This document shows positions 1-8,651 of a stretch of DNA of 64,000 bases, piece by piece. Every line of letters starts with the position of its first letter. Position 1 is the first letter of the stretch. The notes below the pieces were generated by a model. It saw nothing but the letters and a program-made list of their open reading frames with translations, made no database searches and was not told where the DNA came from. This stretch comes from Streptomyces sp. STR69 (GTDB lineage Bacteria > Actinomycetota > Actinomycetes > Streptomycetales > Streptomycetaceae). A program made the position numbers and the translations under genes. The DNA is taken from NCBI RefSeq assembly GCF_024519455.1, contig NZ_JALJRY010000039.1:1-64000 (forward strand). Direction: 5' to 3'.

Positions 1-283
1 CGGGGTCGGAGCCCTCGGCGCGGACCTTCTTGCCGGGCAGGTCCTGCTTGTGCTTGGCGTCGTAGATCGTGCGCTTCGGCTTGTCGGACTCGGTGGGCGC
101 GGCGAGCGTCGGTGCGCCGAGCACGGTGGTCAGCCGGCGGTGGGTGCGCTCGTAGGCGTCGCGCTGCAGGGTCTCGCGGGCGGGACCGGCGAGCGCGGGG
201 TCCTCGTGCTGGGCGAGCTTGTCGAGGACATGCGGTGGGACGATCGTGCAGAAGACGGGCTCGAAGCCCCCGTGTGTCGTCAT
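1..283 (-). CDS. M4-family neutral metallopeptidase, N-terminal part
   Basis: Only the first 94 codons are inside the window; the gene runs off the left edge. The start is the ATG whose complement lies at 281-283. The N-terminus reads MTTHGGFEPVFCTIVPPHVL, which resembles the short propeptide of protealysin/thermolysin-type (M4) zinc proteases, where an HC/CxIxPPxxL motif is typical. The catalytic HExxH domain lies outside the window, so the identification rests on the propeptide and on the conserved position next to leuA in Streptomyces. Such proteases are usually secreted or intracellular zymogens. It is divergent from the leucine leader and leuA. Confidence in a real gene is high, in the family moderate to high. 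Confidence 0.8.
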   Translation of the reverse strand, partial: MTTHGGFEPVFCTIVPPHVLDKLAQHEDPALAGPARETLQRDAYERTHRRLTTVLGAPTLAAPTESDKPKRTIYDAKHKQDLPGKKVRAEGSDP

Positions 284-456
284 GCCCGGCACCTTGGCAC
301 TGAGTTATGCCGCTGTCACTACCGGCAACCATGATTGGTGAAATACGGGGACAATCATCACGGTCTCGTAGCAGAGAGTGGTATACGGCCGTGGATGTCC
401 CGCATAGTGATACGGCCCCCCGCGCGGCGCACGACTCGGCTACTCTGCTGAGCATC
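284..456. promoter_or_regulatory. Divergent intergenic region upstream of the leu leader
   Basis: This 173-base spacer must hold the promoters for the protease (leftward) and the leuA leader transcript (rightward). It is AT-richer than its surroundings. A 7-bp inverted repeat, ATGATTG at 331-337 and CAATCAT at 352-358, is a possible operator. A TATACG hexamer at 382-387 could be a -10 element. I cannot identify a convincing -35 box. Confidence 0.4.
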
Positions 457-504
457 ATGCGTTACGGGCTGCTTCTCCTTAGCTGCCGCGGCGAGGGCCT
501 GTAG
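457..504 (+). CDS. leuA leader peptide (15 aa)
   Basis: A 15-codon ORF reads MRYGLLLLSCRGEGL. Four consecutive leucine codons (CTG CTT CTC CTT, 469-480) use mixed leucine tRNAs, and a fifth lies just before the stop. It sits 80 bases upstream of leuA on the same strand. This is the leader peptide described for actinomycete leuA genes, whose translation senses charged leucyl-tRNA. No strong Shine-Dalgarno sequence precedes it, so it may be translated leaderless or from a weak site. Its 3' end is embedded in a hairpin (486-528), the expected layout for ribosome-mediated attenuation. Confidence 0.85.
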   Translation: MRYGLLLLSCRGEGL

Positions 505-528
505 TCCAGGTCGACTCCCTCCCCGCGG
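486..528 (+). promoter_or_regulatory. Attenuator-like hairpin overlapping the leuA leader peptide
   Basis: CCGCGGCGAGGG (486-497) pairs with CCCTCCCCGCGG (517-528) in 11 of 12 positions, with a 19-base loop. The 5' arm lies inside the last codons of the leader peptide, so a ribosome stalled on the leucine run or one that reads to the stop would change whether the stem can form. No U-tract follows, which is usual for high-GC terminators. The mechanism is inferred. Confidence 0.6.
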
Positions 529-584
529 AGCTTCGCGTTGCGTCGTCGGCCGTCCTTCAGGACACCACGAGGAGCCCACGCATC

Positions 585-2315
585 ATGGCCAAGAGCGCCA
601 ATCGCCAGCAGCCCAGTTCCATGCCGATCCACAAGTACGGCCAGTACGAGCAGGTCGACATCCCCGACCGCACCTGGCCCCAGCAGCGGATCACCGTCGC
701 CCCCCGCTGGCTCTCCACCGATCTGCGGGACGGCAACCAGGCCCTGATCGACCCCATGTCGCCCGTGCGCAAGCGCGCGATGTTCGACCTGCTGGTCAAG
801 ATGGGCTACAAGGAGATCGAGGTCGGCTTCCCGGCCTCGGGTCAGACCGACTTCGATTTCGTCCGCTCGATCATCGAGGAAGAGGGCGCGATCCCGGACG
901 ACGTCACGATCTCCGTGCTGACCCAGGCCCGCGAGGACCTGATCGAGCGGACCGTGGAGTCCCTGAAGGGCGCCAAGCGGGCCACCCTGCACCTCTACAA
1001 CGCGACCGCGCCCGTCTTCCGCCGCGTGGTCTTCCGCGGCTCCAAGGACGACATCAAGCAGATCGCCGTCGACGGCACCCGCCTGGTGATGAAGTACGCC
1101 GACGTACTGCTGGGCCCCGAGACCGAGTTCGGCTACCAGTACAGCCCCGAGATCTTCACGGACACCGAGCTGGACTTCGCGCTGGAGGTCTGCGAGGCGG
1201 TCATGGACGTCTGGCAGCCCGGCCCGGGCCGCGAGATCATCCTCAACCTGCCTGCCACCGTTGAGCGTTCGACCCCGTCCACGCACGCCGACCGCTTCGA
1301 GTGGATGGGCCGCCACCTGTCCCGCCGCGAGCACGTCGTCCTCTCCATCCACCCGCACAACGACCGCGGTACGGCCGTCGCCGCCGCCGAGCTGGCGCTG
1401 ATGGCCGGCGCCGACCGCGTCGAGGGCTGCCTGTTCGGCCAGGGCGAGCGCACCGGCAACGTCGACCTGGTCACCCTGGGCATGAACCTGTTCTCCCAGG
1501 GCGTCGACCCGCAGATCGACTTCTCCGACATCGACGAGATCCGTCGTACGTGGGAGTACTGCAACCAGATGGAGGTCCACCCGCGCCACCCGTACGTGGG
1601 CGACCTGGTCTACACGTCCTTCTCCGGCTCCCACCAGGACGCCATCAAGAAGGGCTTCGACGCGATGGAGGCCGACGCCGCCGCCAAGGGCGTCACGGTC
1701 GACGACATCGAGTGGGCCGTCCCGTACCTGCCGATCGACCCGAAGGACGTCGGCCGCTCCTACGAGGCCGTCATCCGGGTCAACTCGCAGTCGGGCAAGG
1801 GCGGTATCGCGTACGTCCTGAAGAACGACCACAAGCTGGACCTGCCGCGCCGGATGCAGATCGAGTTCTCGAAGCTGATCCAGGCCAAGACGGACGCCGA
1901 GGGCGGCGAGGTCACCCCGAAGGAGATCTGGGCGACCTTCGAGGACGAGTACCTGCCGAACCCGGACAACCCCTGGGGCCGCATCCAGGTCAAGACCGGC
2001 CAGTCGACCACCGACACCGACGGCGTGGACACGCTCAAGGTGGAGGCCACCGTCGACGGCGTCGACACCGTCCTGACCGGCGCCGGCAACGGCCCGATCT
2101 CCGCCTTCTTCGACGCCCTGCAGTCCGTCGGCATCGACGTACGCCTGCTGGACTACCAGGAGCACACGATGAGCGAGGGCGCCTCCGCGCAGGCCGCCTC
2201 GTACATCGAATGCGCGATCGACGACAAGATCCTCTGGGGAATCGGGATCGACGCGAATACGACACGTGCCTCACTGAAGGCAGTCGTCTCCGCCGTCAAC
2301 CGCGCTACCCGCTGA
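585..2315 (+). CDS. leuA: 2-isopropylmalate synthase
   Basis: Condenses acetyl-CoA with 2-oxoisovalerate, the committed step of leucine biosynthesis; cytosolic. The 576-residue length fits the long actinobacterial LeuA type. The N-terminal TIM barrel carries LSTDLRDGNQALIDP with the catalytic Arg-Asp pair, and the metal-binding HPHNDRGTA motif followed by GCLFGQGERTGNVDL. The C-terminal third is the LeuA dimer domain that binds leucine for feedback inhibition. The ATG follows an ACGAGGAG ribosome site (566-573). The leader peptide and hairpin upstream suggest control by attenuation. A strong terminator-like stem follows at 2350. Stands alone rather than in a leuCD operon, as usual in Streptomyces. 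Confidence 0.97.
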   Translation: MAKSANRQQPSSMPIHKYGQYEQVDIPDRTWPQQRITVAPRWLSTDLRDGNQALIDPMSPVRKRAMFDLLVKMGYKEIEVGFPASGQTDFDFVRSIIEEEGAIPDDVTISVLTQAREDLIERTVESLKGAKRATLHLYNATAPVFRRVVFRGSKDDIKQIAVDGTRLVMKYADVLLGPETEFGYQYSPEIFTDTELDFALEVCEAVMDVWQPGPGREIILNLPATVERSTPSTHADRFEWMGRHLSRREHVVLSIHPHNDRGTAVAAAELALMAGADRVEGCLFGQGERTGNVDLVTLGMNLFSQGVDPQIDFSDIDEIRRTWEYCNQMEVHPRHPYVGDLVYTSFSGSHQDAIKKGFDAMEADAAAKGVTVDDIEWAVPYLPIDPKDVGRSYEAVIRVNSQSGKGGIAYVLKNDHKLDLPRRMQIEFSKLIQAKTDAEGGEVTPKEIWATFEDEYLPNPDNPWGRIQVKTGQSTTDTDGVDTLKVEATVDGVDTVLTGAGNGPISAFFDALQSVGIDVRLLDYQEHTMSEGASAQAASYIECAIDDKILWGIGIDANTTRASLKAVVSAVNRATR

Positions 2316-2349
2316 ACCATCCTGACCGGCGGTTTACCCGTCGCTCAAA

Positions 2350-2382
2350 GGCCCCGCACGCCGCTCTCCGGCGGGCGGGGCC
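2350..2382 (+). terminator. Hairpin terminator after leuA
   Basis: GGCCCCGC (2350-2357) pairs perfectly with GCGGGGCC (2375-2382), with an extra inner CCG/CGG pairing in the loop. It lies 35 bases after the leuA stop. A short T-rich stretch (tcgtttccc) follows. Confidence 0.75.
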
Positions 2383-2511
2383 CCGTCGTTTCCCGGCCAT
2401 TCGATGTGCAGGTCACGGGAAGGTCTCGTCCTGGGTACTGACTCCAGCTCAACAATGTGGCTAACATCACGCCAGCGCGGCGATGTTGCCGCGGCGTTAC
2501 GGAGGTGCGAC

Positions 2512-3216
2512 GTGCTGCCAGAACGGGGACGAAACGGCCGAGTTGTCCATGAGGGCCGTGCAGCGCGCGTGCTGGGCATCCGTACCGCGTGGACCAGCGT
2601 CGGAGACGGCGAGTTCTTCTGCCCCGGCTGCGGGGGCGACCGCAACTACCAGCGGCTCACCGGGCGCCGCCGCTTCACCCTGCTCGGCATGCCGGTGCTG
2701 CCGCGCGGCGACACCGGCCCGGTCGTCGAGTGCGCCGCCTGTCAGGGCCACTACGGCACCGATGTCCTCGACCACCCCACCACGAGCCGCTTCTCCGCGA
2801 TGCTCCGCGACGCCGTCCACACGGTCGCCCTCGCGGTCCTCGCGGCCGGCGGCACCTGCGCCCGTACGTCCCTGGAGGCCGCCGCGGGCACCGTCAGGGC
2901 CGCCGGCTTCCAGGACTGCACCGAGGACCAGCTCGGCGCGCTCGTGGAGGCCCTGGCGGCCGACACCGGCCGCGTCTTCGGCGAACCCAGCGGCGCCGGC
3001 CTCGCCATAGAGCTGCACGAGGCCCTCGACCCGCTCGCCCCCCACCTCGCCCCCGCCGGCCGCGAATCGATCCTGCTCCAGGGCGCCCGCATCGCCCTCG
3101 CCGACGGCCCCTACACCCCGGCCGAACGCGACGCCCTCGCGACGGTGGGCGCGGCCCTCACCATCTGCTCGGACGACGTGACCAGGCTGCTGGCGGCGGC
3201 GCGGACGCCGTCGTAA
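2512..3216 (+). CDS. TerB-family tellurite-resistance-like protein with zinc ribbon
   Basis: A 234-residue cytosolic protein. The start chosen is GTG 2512 because GGAGG (2501-2505) sits six bases upstream; an ATG at 2404 lacks such a site. The N-terminal part has two CxxC pairs (FFCPGCGGDRNYQ and VVECAACQGHYG), a likely zinc ribbon. The C-terminal two-thirds is alpha-helical with the acidic, TerB-like pattern (ILLQGARIALADGPYTPAERDAL). TerB-like domains bind divalent metal and occur in stress and membrane-associated systems; the precise role of this actinobacterial family is unknown. It is a conserved neighbour of leuA in Streptomyces. Confidence 0.8.
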   Translation: MLPERGRNGRVVHEGRAARVLGIRTAWTSVGDGEFFCPGCGGDRNYQRLTGRRRFTLLGMPVLPRGDTGPVVECAACQGHYGTDVLDHPTTSRFSAMLRDAVHTVALAVLAAGGTCARTSLEAAAGTVRAAGFQDCTEDQLGALVEALAADTGRVFGEPSGAGLAIELHEALDPLAPHLAPAGRESILLQGARIALADGPYTPAERDALATVGAALTICSDDVTRLLAAARTPS

Positions 3217-3228
3217 CCCTGACCCTCC

Positions 3229-3248
3229 ACTACTCCCCGGGGAGTAGT
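3229..3248. promoter_or_regulatory. Perfect 20-bp palindrome upstream of the MMPL/two-component operon
   Basis: ACTACTCCCC/GGGGAGTAGT is an uninterrupted perfect palindrome, 12 bases after the TerB stop and 129 bases before the MMPL start. It may be the operator for the NarL-type response regulator encoded downstream, or the stem of a terminator for the TerB gene. There is no U-tract and no loop, so I favour the operator. Confidence 0.55.
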
Positions 3249-3377
3249 ACGGCCGCCTCGGCCGCCCCCGGCAGTACGCCGGAACTCGCCCTCCCGTGCG
3301 ACGACCCGGCCCTCCCGCGCCGGAAGTCTGGACAGTGCAACCAGACATCCGCGCCGCGCCGGGAGGGGACCCGTTCC

Positions 3378-5450
3378 ATGGGGGCCGAACAGAGGAACAG
3401 CACAAGGCGACGAGCCATCCCCTGGGTGGTGCTCGCGCTCTGGATCGGAGTGCTCGCGCTGGCCTCGCCGTTCGCGTCGAAGCTCGGCGACGTCACACAC
3501 GACCGGGTGACCGACTATCTGCCCGCGAGCGCCGACTCCACGCAAGTCGCCAAGATCCAGGAGCAGTTGCCCGGCGGCCAGACCACCGAGCTGGTCCTCG
3601 TCTACCACCGCACCGGCGGACTCACCGCCGCCGACAAATCCACGGCGGCCCAACAGCTCGCGCGGATCCGCACATTGCACCCACTCTCCGCCACACCGCA
3701 CGGCGTCCCGTCCGCCGACGGCACCACCCTCATGTACCCGGTCACCAGCAACTGGCCCGGCACCGACGAGAAGAAGCGCACCGCCCTCGTCGACGACATC
3801 CGCCAAGTCACCCAGGACAAGGGCGGGTTGACGGTCGAGGTCGGCGGCCCCGGTGCGCTGGCCACCGACGCGGGCAAGGTTTTCGACTCGCTGGGCGGCC
3901 CCCTGCTCTACACGACCGTCGCGGTGGTCGCCGCACTGCTGATCCTGATCTACCGCAGCCCGGTCCTCTGGCTCGTCCCCCTCGCGGTCGCCGGAGTCGG
4001 CGACTTCCTGTCCACAGGGGTCGCCTACGGCCTCAACCAGGCCTTCGGGACGACCATTTCGGGCCAGAGCACGGGCATCATGACGATCCTCGCCTTCGGC
4101 GCGGGCACCGACTACGCCCTGCTGCTCGTCTCCCGCTACCGCGAGGAGCTACGACGCGTGGAGCGCCCCTACGACGCGATGCGCGCCGCCCTGCGCGGCT
4201 GCGGGCCCGCCGTGCTCGCCTCCTCCGGCACGGTCGCCGCCGGACTGCTGTGCCTGCTCGCCGCCGACCTCAACTCCAGCCGCGGAATGGGCCCGTTGGG
4301 CACGGTCGGCGTCCTGTCCGCACTCGTCGCGATGCTCACCCTGCTGCCCGCGCTCCTCGTCCTGCTCGGCCGCCGCGTGTTCTGGCCCCTGGTCCCCGCG
4401 TTCGGCTCCGCACCCAAGGCCCGCCGCTCGCTGTTCACCGCGATGGGCAGCTCCGCCGGACGCCGGCCCCTGCTCGTCCTCACCGGCGGTGCCGTCCTGC
4501 TCGGCGCACTCGCCCTGGGCACCCTGAACCTGCCCGGCTCCCTCAAACAGGACGACACCTTCGTCGACCGCCCCGACTCCGTCACCGCGATGCGCACCCT
4601 CGCCGAGGCCTACCCCGAACGTTCCGCGCAGCCCATAGACGTCGTCACCCCGGCCGACCGCGCCGACGCCACCCTCGCCACGATCCGGGCCACCCGGGGC
4701 GTCGCCGGCGCCCAGCAGGGCCGTAGCGGACACGGCTGGACGGAGATCTCCGTGACCGCCGTAGGCGCCCCCCAATCGGCGGCCGAGACGCGCACCATCA
4801 CCGACCTGCGGCACACGCTCAAGGGCTCCTACGTCGGCGGACCCAGCGCCCAGCAGATCGACCTGCGGGACACCAACGCGCGGGACCGGCTGGTCGTCGT
4901 GCCGATCGTCCTCGCGTCCGTGCTGCTGATCCTGATCGTCCTGCTGCGGTCGCTGGTCGCGCCGCTGATGCTGGTGGCCGCCGTGATCGCGGTGTGGGGC
5001 GCTGCGCTCGGCATCGGCGGGCTGGTGTTCGGGCCACTGTTCGGATTCCAGGGGACCGACCCGGGGCTGGGACTGCTCTCCTTCGTCTTCCTGGTCGCCC
5101 TCGGCGTCGACTACGGCATCTTCCTCATGCACCGGATGCGCGAGGAGTCGATCGGGGGCGCGGAGCCGGTCGCCGCCGCGCTGACCGCCCTGCGGACGAC
5201 GGGCGGGGTCATCGCCTCCGCCGGGCTGGTCCTCGCCGCGACCTTCGCGGTGCTGACCAACATGGGGCTGGTGCAACTCGTCGAGCTGGGCTTCGTGATC
5301 GCGGTGGGCGTGCTGCTGGACACCTTCCTCGTGCGGACCTACCTGGTGACCAGCGCGAGTGTGCTGCTGGGGCGGAAGGTGTGGTGGCCGGGGCGGCTGT
5401 CCCGGGCACCCGAGGCCGTACGGCCGGAGCGGCAGCGGGAGCCGGTGTGA
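3378..5450 (+). CDS. MMPL/RND-type membrane transporter
   Basis: A 690-residue inner-membrane protein with two repeats, each a first transmembrane helix, an extracytoplasmic loop of about 150 residues and a bundle of five to six helices. The first helix is at IPWVVLALWIGVLALASP. The conserved GTDYALLLVSRYREEL and GVDYGIFLMHRMREE motifs mark the two MMPL domains. The family exports lipids, glycolipids or drugs using proton motive force; the substrate here is unknown. The ATG is preceded by GGGAGGGGA. A histidine kinase and response regulator follow at once (34-base gap, then a 4-base overlap), so the three genes are probably one operon in which the two-component system controls the transporter. 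Confidence 0.93.
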   Translation: MGAEQRNSTRRRAIPWVVLALWIGVLALASPFASKLGDVTHDRVTDYLPASADSTQVAKIQEQLPGGQTTELVLVYHRTGGLTAADKSTAAQQLARIRTLHPLSATPHGVPSADGTTLMYPVTSNWPGTDEKKRTALVDDIRQVTQDKGGLTVEVGGPGALATDAGKVFDSLGGPLLYTTVAVVAALLILIYRSPVLWLVPLAVAGVGDFLSTGVAYGLNQAFGTTISGQSTGIMTILAFGAGTDYALLLVSRYREELRRVERPYDAMRAALRGCGPAVLASSGTVAAGLLCLLAADLNSSRGMGPLGTVGVLSALVAMLTLLPALLVLLGRRVFWPLVPAFGSAPKARRSLFTAMGSSAGRRPLLVLTGGAVLLGALALGTLNLPGSLKQDDTFVDRPDSVTAMRTLAEAYPERSAQPIDVVTPADRADATLATIRATRGVAGAQQGRSGHGWTEISVTAVGAPQSAAETRTITDLRHTLKGSYVGGPSAQQIDLRDTNARDRLVVVPIVLASVLLILIVLLRSLVAPLMLVAAVIAVWGAALGIGGLVFGPLFGFQGTDPGLGLLSFVFLVALGVDYGIFLMHRMREESIGGAEPVAAALTALRTTGGVIASAGLVLAATFAVLTNMGLVQLVELGFVIAVGVLLDTFLVRTYLVTSASVLLGRKVWWPGRLSRAPEAVRPERQREPV

Positions 5451-5484
5451 GGGCCTCGCGTACGCCTGGCGGAGGATGAACCCC

Positions 5485-6648
5485 GTGAAGCGGGCAATCA
5501 TGACGAGCGTCCGGCGGCAGGACGCGCTCCTCGCCGCCGGTCTCGCCGTGCTCGCGTCGGTCGTCGCCGTCAGCTTCGGCAGCGGACGGCGGCCGGACGC
5601 GCTCGGCTGGACCCTGCTGCTCGCCCTGCACGTCCCGCTGGTGTGGCGGCGGCGCGCCCCGCTGACGGTGCTGTGCGTGATGATCCCGCTGATCGGGTTC
5701 TACCACCGGCAGGACTACAACCACTCGGCGCCGACCGCCGCCTCCATGGTCCTCCTCTACACGGTGGCCGTCACCGGCAGCACCCGGCGTACGGTGTCCG
5801 TCGGCTGTTCGGTGGTCGGGCTGATGCTCGTGCTGAAGGCCGGGCACGGCATGGCCGGGGTCGCCGAGAGCTTCCAGATCGCCGGCTGGGTCGTCTCCAT
5901 GCTCGTCCTCGGCGGCTACCTCCGCGTCCACCGCCAACTCACCGCGACCGCCCTCGAACGCGCTGAACGTGCCGAACGCACCCGCGAGGAGGAGGCCCGC
6001 CGCCGCGTCGCCGAGGAACGCCTGCGCATCGCCCGCGACCTGCACGACCTGCTCGCGCACAGCATCACCCTCATCGGCGTGCGGACCTCGGTGGCCGCGC
6101 ATGTGCTCAGCGAGGACCCCGACCGCCTCGACCGGGCCGCCGTCGCCAAGGCCCTCGACGACATCGCGGACACCTGCCGCAGCGCACGCGGCGAACTCCG
6201 CACCACCCTGGAGGTGCTCCGGGACGACGGCCCGCCCGACGAACGCGGCCCGCTCCCCGGCCTCGGCGCACTGCCCGACCTCGCCGCCACGGCCCGGGAC
6301 GCGGGCGCGAAGGTCGAACTCGCGGTGCTGGCCGACGCCGTCCCGGCCGCCGTCGGCGCCGCCGCCTACCGGATAGTCCAGGAGGCGCTCACCAACGCGG
6401 TACGGCACGGCGGGCGCGCCGACCTCACCGTGCGGGTCGGCGTCCACGAGTGCGACGGCGCCCTGCACGTGGACGTCACCGACGACGGACTCGGCAGCGG
6501 CGTAGCCCCGCCCGGCTTCGGTCTTGTCGGCATGCGCGAACGGGTCCGCAGCGTCGGCGGCACACTGACCGCCGGGCCACGGGACAGGGAGGGCTTCGCC
6601 GTGAACGCCGTACTGCCCCTGCACTCGCTCGTCGAAGGAGGACGATGA
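5485..6648 (+). CDS. NarL/DesK-type sensor histidine kinase
   Basis: A 387-residue membrane kinase. The first 145 residues hold about four to five transmembrane helices with little extracytoplasmic sequence, so it probably senses the membrane itself. A charged coiled-coil linker leads to the HisKA_3 box ERLRIARDLHDLLAHS, with phospho-acceptor His187. The C-terminal ATPase domain has an N-box (VQEALTNAVRHG) and a G-box (DDGLGSGVAPPGFGLVGMRERV). The start is GTG 5485, nine bases after GGAGG (5471-5475); the ATG at 5476 is too close to that site. The stop overlaps the response regulator start (ATGA). Confidence 0.92.
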   Translation: MKRAIMTSVRRQDALLAAGLAVLASVVAVSFGSGRRPDALGWTLLLALHVPLVWRRRAPLTVLCVMIPLIGFYHRQDYNHSAPTAASMVLLYTVAVTGSTRRTVSVGCSVVGLMLVLKAGHGMAGVAESFQIAGWVVSMLVLGGYLRVHRQLTATALERAERAERTREEEARRRVAEERLRIARDLHDLLAHSITLIGVRTSVAAHVLSEDPDRLDRAAVAKALDDIADTCRSARGELRTTLEVLRDDGPPDERGPLPGLGALPDLAATARDAGAKVELAVLADAVPAAVGAAAYRIVQEALTNAVRHGGRADLTVRVGVHECDGALHVDVTDDGLGSGVAPPGFGLVGMRERVRSVGGTLTAGPRDREGFAVNAVLPLHSLVEGGR

Positions 6649-7310
6649 CCGCCATCCGGGTGCTCCTCGCCGACGACCAGACCCTCGTACGGGCCGCGTT
6701 CGCGATGCTCGTCGAATCGGCGCGGGACATGGAGGTCGTAGGACAGGCCGCCACCGGCCGTGAGGCCGTGGCGCTCGCCCGCACCTCGCGCGCCGACCTC
6801 GTCCTCATGGACATCCGCATGCCCGACCTCGACGGCATCGAGGCCACCCGCCTCATCGCCGCCGACGAGGACCTCGCCGGGGTCAAGGTCCTCGTCCTCA
6901 CCACCTACGACACCGACGAGAACGTGATCGACGCGCTGCGCGCCGGCGCCTCCGGATTCCTGGTCAAGGACACCCGTCCGGCCGAACTCCTCGACGCGAT
7001 CCGCACGGTGGCGGCCGGAGAGGCGCTTCTGTCGCCGGGTCCGACGGCCCGGCTCATCTCCCGCTTCCTGTGCAGCCCCGTCGTGCCCGCCACCGGCGGC
7101 CCCGAATGCCTCTCCGCACGGGAACGCGGAGTGCTCGCCCTGGTCGCCCGCGGCCTCAACAACACCGAGGTGGCCGAAGCGTTGGGCCTGAGTCCGCTGA
7201 CCGCGAAGACGCACGTCAGCCGCATCATGGGCAAACTCGGGGCGCGGGACCGGGCCCAGCTGGTGATCGTGGCGTACGAGTCCGGGATGGTGACACCGGG
7301 GAGGCTGTGA
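6645..7310 (+). CDS. NarL/FixJ-family response regulator
   Basis: A 221-residue DNA-binding regulator and partner of the upstream kinase. The receiver domain has acidic residues D10-D11, phospho-acceptor D56 in VLMDIRMPDLDG and the switch lysine in FLVKD. The C-terminal LuxR-type helix-turn-helix reads LSARERGVLALVARGLNNTE with the recognition helix in PLTAKTHVSRIMGKLG. The start codon overlaps the kinase stop, and AAGGAGGA lies just upstream. It probably controls its own operon, perhaps through the palindrome at 3229-3248; that is inference. Confidence 0.94.
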   Translation: MTAIRVLLADDQTLVRAAFAMLVESARDMEVVGQAATGREAVALARTSRADLVLMDIRMPDLDGIEATRLIAADEDLAGVKVLVLTTYDTDENVIDALRAGASGFLVKDTRPAELLDAIRTVAAGEALLSPGPTARLISRFLCSPVVPATGGPECLSARERGVLALVARGLNNTEVAEALGLSPLTAKTHVSRIMGKLGARDRAQLVIVAYESGMVTPGRL

Positions 7311-7363
7311 CGGACAGACAGGTCAGCGTCGTTCCGCGAGGGGCGACTCCGTGAGGGAGAGCG

Positions 7364-8557
7364 ATGACCATCCTGAGCCGCACGCTTCTCGTAGCAGCAG
7401 TACTGGCCGCCCCCATCACGCTCGCCGGCCACGCGTCCGCGCGTTCCGGCTGTACATCCTCGGTGCCCTACGTCTCCGGGGACGGCGGCTACGACACCTA
7501 CCGCATCCCCGCGACCGTCACCACCGACCAGGGCACCGTCCTCGCCTTCGCCGAGGGGCGCCACAACAGCGCGGGCGACACCGGCAACATCGACGTCGTC
7601 CTACGGCGCTCCACCGACGGCGGCTGCACCTGGGGACCGCTGTCCGTGGTGGCCGCCGGGGACGGGGACACCCGGGGCAACCCGGCACCCGTGATCGACC
7701 CCCGCAGCGGCGCGATCGTGCTGGTCACCTCCTACAACAGCGGGACCGTGACCGAGGGGCGGATCATGCGCGGCGAGGTCACGGCCGAGCAGAGCCGCCG
7801 GGTGTTCGTACAGCGCAGCTGGGACGACGGCCGCACCTTCACGGCTCCTCGGGACATCACGGGCGAGGTGAAGCTCCCGACCTGGCGCTGGTACGCGACG
7901 GGGCCCGGACACGCGGTCGCGCTGACACGGGGGGTGCATGCCGGGCGGCTGGTGATCCCGGCGAACCACTCCGCCGCGCCGCCCGCCGGGTCGACCGACA
8001 CCGGGCAGGAGGCCAGGTACTACGGCGGCCACGACCTGTACAGCGACGACGGCGGTGAGACCTGGCGGCTGGGGTTCGTGGATTCCACGTACACCGGGGT
8101 CGACAACGCGAACGAGTCGTCGGCGGCCGAACTCCCCGACGGGCGCCTGTACTTCAGCTCACGGGACCAGTTGGGCACGAGCCCGGGCAACCGGCTCGAC
8201 ACGTACTCCGGCGACGGGGGCGAGACGCTTGACCGGCCGTACGCGGTACAGCACACCTTGGACGACGTCTCGGTGGTGGAGGGGAGCGTGCTCCAACTCC
8301 CCGGCGCGGGTGGGGCGTTGCTGTTCTCGGCGCCGTCCGTGCCCAACGTCCGCCAGGGGATGGCGATCTGGCGGAGCGGGGATGCCGGGGCGACCTTCGT
8401 GAGGGCGGTCGTGCTGTCGCAGCAGCGGGCGGGGTATTCGGATCTGGTGCGGGTGGGGGCGGACACGGTGGGGGTGCTGTACGAGACGGGGGTGACGGGG
8501 ACGTACGACACGATCGAGTTCCGGCGGGTGGGTGTGGCAGCACTGAGCGGCGGGTGA
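7364..8557 (+). CDS. Secreted exo-alpha-sialidase (neuraminidase, GH33-like)
   Basis: A 397-residue secreted hydrolase expected to release terminal sialic acids from glycoconjugates. A signal peptide occupies residues 1-27 (hydrophobic core LLVAAVLAAPITLA, cleavage near ASA). The YRIP motif (46-49) supplies the first arginine of the triad. Several Asp-box repeats follow: STDGGCTW (83-90), SWDDGRTF (152-159), SDDGGETW, SGDGGETL and SGDAGATF. The motifs near YFSSRDQLG and LYETG fit the six-bladed propeller. There is no carbohydrate-binding module. It lies 53 bases after the response regulator and may read through from that operon, but its function suggests separate control. A possible sialic acid uptake locus lies 3 kb downstream on the other strand. 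Confidence 0.88.
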   Translation: MTILSRTLLVAAVLAAPITLAGHASARSGCTSSVPYVSGDGGYDTYRIPATVTTDQGTVLAFAEGRHNSAGDTGNIDVVLRRSTDGGCTWGPLSVVAAGDGDTRGNPAPVIDPRSGAIVLVTSYNSGTVTEGRIMRGEVTAEQSRRVFVQRSWDDGRTFTAPRDITGEVKLPTWRWYATGPGHAVALTRGVHAGRLVIPANHSAAPPAGSTDTGQEARYYGGHDLYSDDGGETWRLGFVDSTYTGVDNANESSAAELPDGRLYFSSRDQLGTSPGNRLDTYSGDGGETLDRPYAVQHTLDDVSVVEGSVLQLPGAGGALLFSAPSVPNVRQGMAIWRSGDAGATFVRAVVLSQQRAGYSDLVRVGADTVGVLYETGVTGTYDTIEFRRVGVAALSGG

Positions 8558-8613
8558 CGGTGTGTGAGGTCGGCGGATGGGCCGACCCCGGGGGTGCGCC
8601 GGGGCCGACCATG

Positions 8614-8638
8614 CCCGGCCGTTGACGTTTCGGCCGGG
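8614..8638. terminator. Bidirectional terminator between sialidase and MarR genes
   Basis: CCCGGCCG (8614-8621) pairs with CGGCCGGG (8631-8638) around a 9-base loop containing a T run. It sits between the convergent sialidase and MarR genes and could serve both. A second GC-rich inverted repeat lies just upstream (8571-8600). Confidence 0.65.
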
Positions 8639-8651
8639 TGGTGGAGACGCG

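Noticed and set aside
462..2165. A 567-codon frame antisense to leuA
   Set aside because: Same shadow effect; leuA is unambiguous on the plus strand and the antisense product has no recognisable motif.
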